Assembly: GCA_037501455.1 (NCBI GenBank)
Contig: CM074857.1
Coordinates: forward strand, 30,273,001 to 30,337,000
Length of the DNA: 64,000 bases
Origin: Lantana camara
Taxonomy: Eukaryota; Streptophyta; Magnoliopsida; Lamiales; Verbenaceae
Direction: 5' to 3'
Shown here: positions 23,362 to 34,356 of the stretch, piece by piece
Position numbering within the stretch: the first letter of the stretch is position 1
Layout: each line of letters starts with the position of its first letter
Program-made: the position numbers and the translations under genes
The notes under the pieces: generated by a model
What the model was told of the DNA's origin: nothing
Seen by the model: the letters and a program-made list of their open reading frames with translations, nothing else
Databases searched by the model: none

Positions 23362-24607
23362 GAGTTTATTACACAGAACCCCCTGTGTTTTGAAAAAGTA
23401 GCATGGAGAACCCTATGTTTCAAAAACTCTCATGTAGAATCCTGTGTTGTTTATATTTAGCTGACTACCCCCTGCTCTCGTTTGGCCATTTTTTTGCTGT
23501 AAAATATCTAAATAGCCCTTGCTATTAAGGCGAAGGAAAAAGACTTTTCGTTTTCATCTTATATCAATTTTTCCCCAAATTTTGGAAACATAAAATTGCT
23601 CTCCCTCCGTACATTGTAGAAGAAAAATCCTAACTCCCCAAAATTTCTTTTGTCCACCATTGTTGTGCCGTCCTTTGTTGCTGTTTGGGAGCATCACGAA
23701 CTGAAGAGTTTCGCTGAAACGGAGTTACTCAGAGAAGCCCTTCTTTGTTCGCGCAAACATGTTGGTGTAAGGCACCTTACCTTTCCTAGATGGCCACCTC
23801 CTCCTCAAGAAGAAAATGTTGAACTTGCTGTTAGAACACCAATGTCAGAAGGTTTTTTGGGCAACTATATCATATCAGAGGGTTTTCTGGGAAATTTTTA
23901 TATAAATAGAACGATATCGTTTACAACTTGATTTTTTCTTTACAACTTCATTTTTTCCAGTACTAGTATACAAATCATGAGAAATAAACAAACACACATC
24001 AACAATATCATTAGAATTGCTATTTTTCTCTACTTTGACATTTGGATGATCTAGAACTAACTTCTTCATCCTCAAAATTCGAACGGGAATCCCCATCATC
24101 TACAACCCAACATATGCATGCGGGATTGAATCAAACAAAGAAATTACAATATCGATTAACACAAATGTAGTACAATAGTCATTTGATGGGTTTGTTGAAA
24201 GACTCCACCACTTTTATGGAGGCCTTCAAACTACAAACGCAGCTTGGTGTAGGTGGATATCTCACTTCCATACCCGACTTCATTCGTATCCAATTCGAGG
24301 ACATCCACTTTCAGATCTAGGGTTTCGATCAACACAGTGAAAAGAGGGGAGGTGATGAATGATAATGGTGAAGGCCATGATTGAAATATCAATTAAGTTC
24401 AAAGGGGCATTTTTGTCTTTTAACATTCATTTATAAGGAAAAAAAGCTATCTCAGCTGCAATTTGGGCGCCTGGTTATACAATCACTGCCCCAGAGTTTT
24501 CCGTGCTTGTTTATTTTTAACATAGGGTTCGCTTTGCTAATTTTCAAATCAGAGGGTTGAGCGTGTTAATTAGAGATTTCACAGGGGAGCTGACAGCAAA
24601 AAAACTC
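23362..24607. mobile_element. MULE deletion derivative
   Basis: 1246 bp with ends GAGTTTATTACACAG and (inverted) GAGTTTTTTTGCTGTCAG, each followed by CCCCTGTG and then, within about 50 bp, a GAACCCTATGTT motif. It is flanked by a 10-bp direct repeat GAAAATATTT (23352-23361; 24608-24617), the size expected for Mutator insertions. The inside keeps a relic of the GRF-finger gene (24125-24304, minus) but no transposase. The subterminal AACCCTGT-like phrases resemble the fold-back at 26350-26877, so the two probably belong to one family. Confidence 0.82.
24125..24304 (-). pseudogene. Relic of a GRF-finger gene
   Basis: The minus-strand frame from ATG 24304 gives MEVRYPPTPSCVCSLKA and IKVVESFNKPIK, then a TGA, then LLYYIC. 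This lines up with ELEVRYPPTPHCNCGMKG, IKVVESWNKPTKG and LLYYSC of the MULE gene at 21517-21914. A premature stop plus loss of the rest make it non-functional. Confidence 0.75.
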
Positions 24608-24617
24608 GAAAATATTT

Positions 24618-25204
24618 GAATGTAATTTATATGTATTTTCTTATTCTTTTTGGTTCTAATTTATTTGTATTTACTTATGAATTAAAGAAAGTAAAAGACT
24701 GCTATCCAGTGCTCGGTATATGTTAATAGCTTGAAATTATATTAATTTAATAAAAAAAATTATTTTTAAATTCCTTAAAAAGTAACTAGCACTTAAAACA
24801 AACATCCGGCTTAAATTAAGTGGATATGCTTATCAAAGATTTTGTGTTTAAATCCCTCTAAAGGCAGCTAGCTTAAATTTGAGTGGTTCAATCGAATTCA
24901 CAAGAAAATTTCGTGGGTTTGATGTTCTCGTGTCAAATAATTTATTGTTCTTCTCTTGTGGGGACTCTAAAAATTATATCTTTTCATTTGTCATTTGTGT
25001 ATTAAAAATTCACAATTGTTCACGAGTCACGACCACCATCTAAAATACTTTACATGGTTTTTAGCTAATCTTTTTATATTACTAAGTACAGTCGAATACG
25101 CCGTGATGGAAATTAAACTGGCCCTCACTTAAATTCGTGGATATTGTATGTTATCATTGTCTTATGGAATTGTACAGTAAAATTTTAGAGTTTTAAATTT
25201 CAAG
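24618..25204. other. Unassigned AT-rich sequence
   Basis: About 590 bp with no gene, clear repeat or RNA signal seen on either strand. Confidence 0.4.
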
Positions 25205-25220
25205 AACGTCTCATACCTTG

Positions 25221-25332
25221 CCCACAGGGGTTGACCAAGTGGTTTGAAGGTTCTTTCTCGAAGGTAATCACCCCGGTTCGAATCCCTTTGGTTACTTGGG
25301 GTGTGTGCGTTAAAAAAAAAAAAAAAAAAAAA
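25221..25332 (+). mobile_element. Short tRNA-derived SINE
   Basis: An A-box-like TTGACCAAGTGGTTTG and a B-box-like GGTTCGAATCC lie about 40 bp apart, in tRNA-like spacing. They are followed by a short body and a poly(A) tail of more than 20 A (ending about 25334). A near-perfect 16-bp direct repeat flanks it: AACGTCTCATACCTTG at 25205-25220 and AACGTCCCTTACCTTG at 25333-25348. This is the classic signature of a LINE-mobilised SINE. The body is only about 90 bp before the tail, very short for a SINE. Confidence 0.85.
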
Positions 25333-25430
25333 AACGTCCCTTACCTTGTAACACTCAAAGAAAGTAATTTGGATTGAGATCCAAAATAAAGAAAATTACA
25401 TGTATCCCCCTATATTATGGGTGCCAGTTG

Positions 25431-25590
25431 AATATGGATGGATGAAATAAAAGATGGAATGCAAAATTGAAATAAGAAATTATAATGTATTGAAAAAGAT
25501 TTTCTGGCACAATATGGATGGATGAAATAAAAGATGGAATGCAAAATTGAAATAGGAAATTATAATGTATTGAAAAAGATTTTCTGGCAT
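25431..25590. repeat. 80-bp tandem duplication
   Basis: The block beginning AATATGGATGGATGAAATAA and ending GATTTTCTGGCA occurs twice back to back (25431-25510, 25511-25590). Only two substitutions were seen by eye. Confidence 0.93.
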
Positions 25591-25645
25591 TGGAACTATG
25601 ACGATTTTCATATCGTCCCATCTAAATTAATTTCCCACTCCAGCT

Positions 25646-25741
25646 TCACAATTTCGGGCTTGTTTCTTGATTAGTTGATTGATTACCTCCCCAAAGGAAA
25701 CTATACAGCCCAACAACCAGCAGTCTAGCATTCAAAAAACA
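25646..25741 (-). pseudogene. Relic of a WAT1-related last exon
   Basis: The minus strand after an acceptor-like AACAG gives a stretch that, past a 2-base insertion, reads [12 protein letters not shown], identical to that part of exon 7 of the complete WAT1 gene (1065-1230). It then diverges (GNQSTNQETSPKL) to a TGA. No other exon of this copy was found upstream, so it is a truncated, frame-shifted paralogue fragment. Confidence 0.75.
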
Positions 25742-25987
25742 CTGTTTCATACAAAAAATAAAAAAGATAAAATAAAGTTACAGGTAGTAATTTGGCATAA
25801 AAATAAACTGAAGGGGTTGACTTTATAATAAGGTAAAATTTGAGAAAGGAATGAGAAAATTACTACCAAAAAATACGTGTAACTTTGGCATAGTAATATT
25901 TTGTTATATCTTATCGTGTCACATACTCATGCTAGATAAAAATATTGTTTCACACAAAAAATAAAAAAGATAAAATAACTTTGGCAT

Positions 25988-26092
25988 AGTAATATTTTGT
26001 TATATGTTATCGTGTCACATACTCATGTTAGATAATGTGACACATTATCTAACATGAGTATGTGACACGATAACATATAACAAAATATTACT
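25988..26092. repeat. Palindrome with 52-bp arms
   Basis: Arms 25988-26039 and 26041-26092 are exact reverse complements as read, separated by one base (A at 26040). A diverged direct copy of the left arm lies about 100 bp upstream (about 25889-25938). No coding or tRNA content. Confidence 0.92.
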
Positions 26093-26349
26093 ACGTGTGA
26101 TAATATGTTCGTATCACATGTCCATATCCATGTACCATAAAAGAGATATATTGATCATGCTAGCTACCATTCCTAGGAAAATGATTTTGTAATTTCTCAT
26201 TAATTATAATATTAAATAATAACTTTTGTGTTTTTAACCGCATTAAAACTTTCATTCCTTTATTTTATTGATCTCGTCTATGCCGAAATAAAAGAGTTTT
26301 TTATACCATATTCTCCGTGTTAGTGAAATGGACAAAAAAATTCTGTATT

Positions 26350-26877
26350 ACAAAAATTAACCCAAAAAACTCTGTATTTTCAAAATATTTACATAGCGAA
26401 CCCTGAATTTTTTTTTATGTTGGACACGTGCTAAAAGCGTGACTAGAACACTAATTTCTCTATTTATTGGACTTGAAATGACTAATTTACCTTTTATATT
26501 CTGATGTACATCATCTCACCTCTCTCTATATATCCCTTTTTATACTTGTTTATAGGGTTCTTCATGCAATTTTTATTTTGTACAGGATCTCTGTGCATAA
26601 GAAAAAGTATTAAAGTATTGAACAGATACTTGTTTATAGGATTCTTCATGTAATTTTATTTTGTACAGAGTCTTGGTGTATATAAAAAAGTATTGAACAA
26701 TATAGAGAGATGTGAGATTATGTATATCAAAATATAAAAGAGTAAATTAGTCATTTTTTGTCCAATAAATAGAGAAAGTTCTAGTCGCGCTTTTAGCGCG
26801 TGTCCAACACTAGAATTTTTTAGGGTTCGCCATGCAAATATTTTGAAAATACAGGAGTTTTTGTGTTAATTTTTATC
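26350..26877. mobile_element. Fold-back element with long inverted arms
   Basis: The left arm (about 26350-26531) begins AAAATTAACCCAAAAAACTC and recurs inverted at about 26696-26877 with scattered differences. Shared landmarks are GTATTTTCAAAATATTT, GCGAACCCT, GTTGGACACG and TCTCTATTTATTGGAC. The loop itself holds two copies of a TTGTTTATAGG(G/A)TTCTTCATG block. The design suggests a Mutator-type MITE; no target duplication was resolved. Confidence 0.75.
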
Positions 26878-26884
26878 GCACAAG

Positions 26885-29800
26885 TGTAGCACCCGGGACG
26901 ATAGGCACCACATCTCCCACACTACAAGTCTAGTCCATACGTGAAATGGATGATCCAGCATGAACCGGACTCATAGCGAACGGGAGACAAAATAACCCTG
27001 ACTAGGCGGAATCTAACCCTGTACCAAGCAACCAAAACAGTACGAGTGCAATGCGGAAGTAATAATCATTAACATGAATTTCCATAACACAAATTAAAAT
27101 CATCATGCATCCTAACAACGGGTTCAACTACGCATGCAACCTGTCTCGAATCAATAATCAACAATAACTCATAATTGGCACACAGGCCCAAATACATAAA
27201 GGGATTTCCATTAAATCATACAATGTAAAATGTGACTCGAGTGTACAAGTGACTCGACAAGGAAAAATAAAACTCGACCTCCACTTAGCAAGACCTGCAA
27301 GAACTGAAAAGTGGGGGAAGAGGGGTCAGTCTCTAGAAGACTGAGTGAGCAGCAGCTGTACATATATATAGAAACATGCGCATGCAAGTTATAAATCCCG
27401 TGTAACGTTTTAAGTGAGGTTAGTTCCCGCGAAGGGCAAGAAAATAGATAAGCAATGCTCGGACTTTACGACTAATTCATATTTAATTCATTAAGTTCAA
27501 AAATCATGGATAATCATAATGACTCGGTGAGTGAGCGTGCATAATTCTCCAAACAAACTCCGACTGTGTACAATGAACATGATTTAATATGTTTTAAATA
27601 CGTGTTCATGCAATACATAATAATATGACATAAACATGAGACATGAGCGTTTGGACAATCCGTATCCCGGCCTTCCCGCACTGTGCATAATCATAATAAC
27701 ATAATCATAATCATAATCATAAAATAATTTCCAACCTTCTCCCTCCATAATGGCCGGCCCTGCAGACCCGAACTATTTAATAATAACAACATTGAGACGG
27801 GGGCTCATGACTCCTACCCGCTCCTTCGATGGGTTGACCATCGGCTCAAGAATATCCCGCCTTCCTGCCTCCTTGGTCGCATGAGGATATTCTCAAAGGG
27901 TACTACGTGTTAAAGGGTTGCCCGACGACCCGATGTTGTGCCGGTGTCTAAGCCCACATTTTCCCGGGCCCAATAACATGAACATGATGTGCATAACTCG
28001 CCAATACATTAATGCCATGATCATAATAATCATAATTCGTTTCATAATTCATGAGGAAACATTTACTCGATAAAGATTTACTCGATGGCTCCACTTTGAA
28101 AATGATATATATATACATAAGGTTGTTGGCCAAAACTTGTCACATAAGGTTATAGGGTTTGATACATAGCTAGAACGAAAACACCCTCACCTGGAATAAC
28201 CCGAGACAAGAAACATGATTGATACGGGTGCCTATTCAATCCCGAAGTCTCCACCCTGGAGATGAACTGTACAAGAGAGAGTAACAGTGTGTACTCGTGA
28301 GAGGAGACTCAATATGATACCAGATAGGACGCACGACCATGCTTATAAAGTGGTATATCATGTTATAACATGTGTGACATTCAATTAACATATAGGAGAT
28401 GCAATTACACTCAAAGAGGTCATGTATTCATGCCATTTAATCAAATGAATTCATTTCATGTAAGGCACGGAGTTAACAATCAAGTTTAACCAATTAAAGA
28501 TCAAAGAGTGTTAAATAAGAGCATAAATATCAATTAATCAAGCATATAATTCATATAAGTCACATACGGGAGCCAAGGAAGTGAAAGGAATGCAATAAGA
28601 GGGGTTTTGGCGAAGTTTGGCAAAAGTTGACAATTTTCGGAAATGTACAAGCTGTAGGAAAATGGAAATATCTTGAGTTGTAGAAGTTGGAATTGAGTTT
28701 TGTTTATTGGATATGAAAGTATACATGTAGACCTTTAAAATGATATATGGCTCGTATTCTAGTTCAAAATGAGGAGTAAATGGCGTAGGTCCGAAGTTGA
28801 AGGAATGCAGATTGTCGATGAAGTGGCAACACCAAAAAGGATTGATTATATCTCACAAATGGAAAAAGATATTGGGAATATGCCAATTTTAGGTTGTTCT
28901 AGACTTCAAGAGGTTTCCGTCGGTTCAAAAATCAAGTCAATCGGAGTTTGTATGAAGGAGAACGAAGCAAAACAAACTCGGACAGAAAACAGGGGCGGAT
29001 CCACGGCCGTGGACAAAAATCCACGCCCGTGGATTCCCATGCCGAAAAACCAAGTTTTCTGGACTCAAATCCACGGCCGTGGATCTTCTCCAGCAGCTGA
29101 ATACGAGGGAAAAATAGGGCAAGGCTCAAGATATGGCTCCCAAACCACTCCAACACCAAACCACAACAAATAAACACATTAAAACTAACATATAACACCA
29201 ACACACAACTAATACTTCAATTCCAACACATATAATTCAATTTGGAACCAAGAATCAAACCAAACAATCACATATACTCCTCCAAAATTCATATATGTAT
29301 CAATCATCCAAATAACAAGGAAATAAGGCTAGGAATTCATGAATTCACATATATTGCTCAAGAATTCAAGCTTGATCATCAATATTAAAGTCCAAAATCC
29401 AAAACTCTAACAAACCCTCATACATACACACACCTACATATATATATATATACCAACACATGAACCAACCTTGGAAGAAAAGGATTAAATGGAATTGATG
29501 AGATGATGAAGATGATGATCCTTTCTAAATTCCTTCTTCTCCTTGATCTTCTTGCTTGGATCAAATGAGGTGTGTGTGTGAAGAGTTGAGAGAAAAGGGT
29601 TTGTGTGTGTGTAGAGATTTTGTGTGTGTTGTGTGTGTGTTCTTGTGAATATAAGATATAATGTATAGATATATAATATATATGCATAAAGTAAAAAGGT
29701 TGAGATATTATGTATATTATATGTATATAATTTCTTAGTGCTCCATTTATATATACATATATAATGCATGTGTGAGTGTATTTGTATAGGAAGATTATGT

Positions 29801-30105
29801 ATACATATATATAATGCACGTTTCATGAATAAATGCATAAGGAAATGGAAATATTATTCTTATGGAATTAGTTTAAGTTTATGTAAATATATATATATAT
29901 GAAAATATGTTATGGAATGAAATGTAAAAATTATGCATATGTTGAGAAATGAAATTGCATTTAAAATGATCACATAAGCAATTAGGAAATTATTCACGTA
30001 ATTCACATAAACATATTATTCAAATAAGCATGTAAAGAAATTCTAACTCTCAAAACTCACACGTGTGGCGCGCGTACCTATACGAAAAAATCACGGGGCG
30101 TTACA
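26885..30105 (-). mobile_element. Solo LTR, Ty3/gypsy chromovirus type (Del/Tekay-like)
   Basis: On the minus strand it starts TGTAACGCCCCGTGATTTTT and ends GTCCCGGGTGCTACA, 3221 bp in total. It is flanked by a perfect 5-bp target duplication ACAAG (26880-26884; 30106-30110). The very long LTR and the TGTAACGCCCCG start are typical of the Del/Tekay group. No internal region, PBS or polypurine tract adjoins either end, so it is a solo LTR left by LTR-LTR recombination. It contains AT-rich and GT-repeat stretches (29560-29800) and palindromic CCACGGCCGTGG blocks. The open frames inside are not genes. Confidence 0.9.
28988..29085. repeat. Repeated palindromes in the solo LTR
   Basis: ATCCACGGCCGTGG(A/T) motifs appear three times in about 100 bp: GATCCACGGCCGTGGAC, AATCCACGCCCGTGGATT and AATCCACGGCCGTGGATC. 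Each is a palindrome or near-palindrome of 14-16 bp in GC-rich local sequence, unlike the AT-rich surroundings. Confidence 0.8.
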
Positions 30106-31706
30106 ACAAGATTTTTTTTCCCATTTTGATGGGCTAAATCAAGCTCGAATCAGATTCGCACACGTGTCGCAATACGGACGGCTTATCAAGATGACCCAAG
30201 AACACTTGAGCTTAGACGTTCGTGGATGTGGGCTTGTGAAACAGGTCAAGCCCATGCAACTTACTGCCTTGATCCCTGAGGCCTGCCTGTCAAGGCCCAA
30301 ACACCAAGTGTAGGATCCTCCGTTGTTCCCATACAACGCTCGCATTCGAAGCCTCACAGGAGGTTCATTACCTTTGCGGGGACCCTCCATTTCACACCAT
30401 GAAGTCTTCCCTCGAGGATCTCCTGCGGCCGCGTGCCGTACATGTTCACGTAAATAATAAACAACAGCATGCAAGTGCACGTGTGACAATTGTAGATTAG
30501 GCAAGCAAGCGTCGTATCCATAGAAACTACTAAATTATAGTGCTAAATACCAACATAATTTCTCTAATTGAATTCTAACCGAACATTAAATGAGTAGTGC
30601 TTACAAAGCTAAAATTGAAACTGCAATAACAACAAAATACCAACAATTATGAGCTAAATTGGATCACAACTTCACTCAACTCGCACTTAACTCTCATTCA
30701 CCATATTCAATTCTCGTGTTGGGTTTTGAAAGACTAGAGAACAATATTGTCTATAAGCTTCTGTCGAAGTCATATAAACCTATATTTAGCTAACGATTCC
30801 TATATGTCTATGGTAATCAATCAACTAAATATGCATTCAAGTCCCGATCTTACGTCAATACAAGGCTAGCAAGTATATATCTATCTTCCTAGCAAATCAA
30901 TTAATCTATTCCTAGTTAATTGAACATGTATCGTTTAATTCTCATCTGATAGTAACCTTTCTTCGTCAATACTCGGTTAATCATCTCTCAAAATAATCGA
31001 TGGCCAGTCAATTATCACAACAACGCCTAAATTAAACGATCAAAACAACACGAGTCATAAATACGGGAATTGAAATTCAAACTACGAGTCAAGATCCATT
31101 GTAATCCAAAAAAAAACTTAACTAAACATACTAAACATGCTTATCCATCAACAAGATAGAATTCATCTTCACAAAAGATAAATAGAGAGAAGAGGATAAG
31201 AAAAACTCCTAGACACAAAGCGCTTCCAAATTAATCTTCTTTCTTCCTCCAATTCCTTGCTCCGAAGATTCTTCCAAGTTGAGATTCTAACACTAAGGGC
31301 ACGTTTACAAGCCCATTTAACGGCTTGCAACTTAAATAAAATGGCAGTTTTGATTGTTTACTGTTGTTGTCTTAAAGCCCGGCCTAAACCGCTGAGCCCG
31401 TCCATGTGATCCCTTATGGGCTGGTATGGTAGCCCATTCAATTTTGAGGTTTTAAATAAACCATCACCTTTTCTAATGTACAATATTACCATCCTGTCCA
31501 TTTCTTTGCTCAAATTACGTTTTCTGCCATTAAAATTCATTTTCGCTGATCGAGGATTACCTTTTCTGATACGAAGTTATCTGTCTGCTCCTGTGAAGGC
31601 GATTTGTTATCTAATTTCAAGACCCCAGCGGATCTATCATAAGATCGTTTATTTACAACGGAATGGTCTACAAAGTCAACAGATCTCGATGAATCCAATA
31701 GAATTT

Positions 31707-31928
31707 ATGGCTACACAAACTGTTGAGAACGGTTCTAGATCGGGCCCAAGAAGAACTACTGTAGGGAATTTATTAAAACCATTGAATTCGGAATATGGAA
31801 AAGTAGCTCCGGGGTGGGGAACGACTCCTTTGATGGGTCTCGAAATGGCTTTATTTGCGGTATTTCTATCTATTATTTTGAAAATTTATAATTCTTCCGT
31901 TTTATTGGATGGAATTTCAATGAATTAA
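31707..31928 (+). pseudogene. psbH: Plastid-derived psbH copy (photosystem II phosphoprotein H)
   Basis: An open frame of 73 codons plus TAA, the same length as plastid psbH, starting [18 protein letters not shown] and containing [20 protein letters not shown] and the C-terminal [13 protein letters not shown]. In the plastid, PsbH is a one-helix subunit of photosystem II. The helix region reads GLEMALF...LKIYNSS where plastid proteins usually have GVAMALF...LEIYNSS, so at least three residues have changed, including a charge placed in the helix. A nuclear copy under bacterial-type promotion without a transit peptide should not be functional; called a nuclear plastid pseudogene although the frame is open. 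Confidence 0.88.
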
Positions 31929-32052
31929 ATCTATAAGAACTAAAAATTCCTCATTTTTGAATAAAAAATAAATCCGTTAGAACTCGGATTTCTGTCCTAT
32001 TTTACTTTGGTAGTTCGATCGCGGAATTTTTTTCTTTCTGTATTTCCGGAAT

Positions 32053-32058
32053 ATGAGT
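32053..32058 (+). pseudogene. petB: petB exon 1 copy (plastid-derived)
   Basis: ATGAGT directly followed by the intron start GTGTGACTTG, as in plastid petB whose first exon is only six bases. The rest of petB is absent because the plastid fragment ends inside the intron. Confidence 0.65.
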
Positions 32059-33035
32059 GTGTGACTTGTTATAATTGATTCTATTGATAGTACAGAGAAT
32101 AGGTCTGTCACCTCGATCGAGATGGTTCTAAATCAAATGAAATTCAATTAAAGAAATCCCGAGGAGGTGGCGACTTGTCTATAACTTTTTAGAATTTTTC
32201 TATACTTTTTTTTGATTTCTCCCTTTCTGCTGTATTGGATGGTACTTTTAGCTACAAGGTTTACTTCAAATGGCGATTTCTGGCTTGTTTTCACATGGCT
32301 CCATTTTTTGCTCCAAGATTTCCCCCCTTTAATCACTTTGGACGAAAAAATTTTGGAGGTTGCGAATTTTTTTTCGATTGTTTTGGCTCTCTGCCCTAAT
32401 TTTTCTTCCCTCCATTTTTTCTCTATATTAGTGGAGAAACTGCTCAGCACTCCACACACAATCAAGATCTAGGGTTTTACAAGGTATTGTATCCAATACA
32501 CTCTTAAATTGATCTCCTTAGGTTTTTCTTCAATTTCATTTCGTTGTTTTCATTGTTTAAGTTCAAAAAATATCTACGTTGGTAAATTCTATTTGTTATG
32601 GATCTGGTTGTATGATTATTTTCCTTTACATTCTACATATTTCTTCTTGGAAGGAATTGGGCAGCTATTTGGATTCTTCAAGGAGTTTTAATCCGACTTC
32701 AGTTGCGGGAGACGGTATTATACAGTTTTTTTTTTAATGAGATTTTGGAGCTACTACTTGTAAACCATGTTTAAATTTATATTGCTATGTGAAAATAGTT
32801 TTTAAATATCTGGCGATGAAATTTATGTTTAAGAGGAAGCTAAAATTCAAGATCATTACTTTTCCCTTGTATGATGTGTAGAAGATTCCAAATATCAGTT
32901 TTTATCTGGAAATATGATATGTGATCAGGTTTAAGTATGCAACCAAAAATTCATGTTTGTAATGTGAGGTGTCTCTAATATTATGTATTTATGGAATTGT
33001 TGGGGTGTTTTTAGGCTTGTTTCTGATCCTGCAAG

Positions 33036-34356
33036 ATGGAACGTAATCACCTGGTTGCTATTCTTCAACTCCTTAAGCTCTATGTACTTGGTTTGTTGTT
33101 GGACACTTTCATGCTACTTGAATTCTTCAATAGCCACAAAAGGCGACGCCTTGATAATGAAATGTGTTATAGCCTTAATAGTAGGATCCCTGACCAAGCT
33201 GCACACTTGAATGATTTGATTCGTGGCACCAATATAGAATGTATTAAGAACCTTAGGTTAGGTAAAAATGCCTTTGCTAGATTGTGTATTCTGCTTGCTC
33301 AAGTTGACCTATATGGAACTAGAGCAATTTCCATTCCTGAACAAGTAGCAATGTTTTTTAGTATTATTTCACACCACAAAAAGAATCGAGTTGTTAACCA
33401 TGACTTCAAACGCTCCGGTCAAACTGTAAGCATACATTTCAACAATGTCTTGCAAGCTGTTCTAAGGCTACAGTCATTGCTTGTTGTCTCCCCTGAGCCT
33501 ATTCAAGCAGATTGTGTTGATGAACGCTGGAAATGGTTCAAGGTAACACATTTCTTTTTTGCCTATGTTTTAAATTTACAAATCTGTATATGATATTCTT
33601 AATGCAATTGTTATATTTTCTGATATTTGGTTTAAAATATGAAAATATAGGGATGTCTTGGGGCCTTGGATGGTACATATATCCCCGTTAAGGTTCCCGA
33701 ATGTGACAAGGCTCGTTATCGATCCAGAAAGGGATTAATCTGTGTTAACGTCCTAGCTGCGTGTGACAAAAACATGAACTTTACATATGTTCTAACGGGG
33801 TGGGAAGGCTCGGCAGCTGATGGAAGGGTATTGCGTGATGCAGTTGAACGTCCGAATGGCTTCAAGGTCCACCGTGGTATAACTATTTAAATTGTCAGTT
33901 TAATTGCAAGGTTTCTTATGTTTGATATTTGTAATGAGGTTATTTAGTATGATTATGTATATTGCAGGTACATATTACCTATGTGACGCAGGGTACACAA
34001 ATGGTGAAGGGTTCTTGGCCCCATTTCGTAGCACAAGATACCACCTTCAAGAGTTTGGTAGGGGAACGGCACGCCCGCAAAGTGCTAAGGAGCTCTTCAA
34101 TCTACACCATTCGAAAGCTAGAAACATAATTGAGAGAGCATTTGCAGCCATGAAAACACGTTGGGTTATTCTCCGAAGTCATTCTTTCTATCGCATCGAA
34201 ACGCAGAATCATATTATAATGGCCTGTTGTCTGTTACACAATTTTATACGAAGAGAGATGACGGTTGACCCTATCGAATCTGAGATTCCTGAGGAGCTTG
34301 AAATTGAGAACCACAATCAAGTGGATTACATCCCGCACGTTGAGCCATCTCCTTAG
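33036..34356 (+). CDS. PIF/Harbinger DDE transposase
   Basis: Three exons (33036-33542, 33651-33876, 33968-34356) with GT-AG introns join to 374 codons with no stop or frame break. The N-terminal part (to about residue 168) has the helical region with RRLDNEMCYSLNSRIPDQ and the motif GTNIECIKNLRLGKNAFARL. The catalytic DDE_Tnp_4 domain follows: ALDGTYIPVKVP (first Asp about residue 176), YLCDAGYTNGEGFLAPF (second Asp about 251) and ARNIIERAFAAMKTRW (Glu about 300). The family's HNFIRRE box follows in CCLLHNFIRREM. All three catalytic residues are present, so it may be active. The introns make the original stretches look like separate frames. Partners in the family are Myb/SANT proteins such as those encoded just downstream. 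Confidence 0.95.

Larger units (their letters stand above)
31590..32175 (+). other. Plastid DNA insertion (psbN-psbH spacer, psbH, start of petB)
   Basis: The stretch contains, in plastid order, a spacer phrase (ATCATAAGATCGTTTATTTA, ACAACGGAATGG), the full psbH frame, the psbH-petB spacer, and ATGAGT followed by GTGTGACTTGTT at 32053, the 6-bp first exon of petB and the start of its group II intron. Similarity to plastid sequence fades near 32175. It lies wholly inside the Harbinger element. Edges are approximate. Confidence 0.85.

Noticed and set aside
28769..29173. Plus-strand 134-codon frame with PWIP repeats
   Set aside because: It lies inside the solo LTR and is created by the palindromic CCACGGCCGTGG blocks.
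29418..29838. Two overlapping minus-strand open frames of over 110 codons
   Set aside because: They arise from GT/AC- and TA-rich simple sequence in the solo LTR; composition is almost only Tyr, Ile, His and Thr, with no domain-like pattern.
30106..30308. Body of the solo LTR element
   Set aside because: The perfect ACAAG duplication closes the LTR at 30105; the sequence beyond is not a retrotransposon leader and has no PBS.
31416..31928. 170-codon fusion of a novel N-terminus to psbH
   Set aside because: The upstream part is open by chance across the Harbinger end and the plastid spacer; the plastid gene start at 31707 explains the conserved part.
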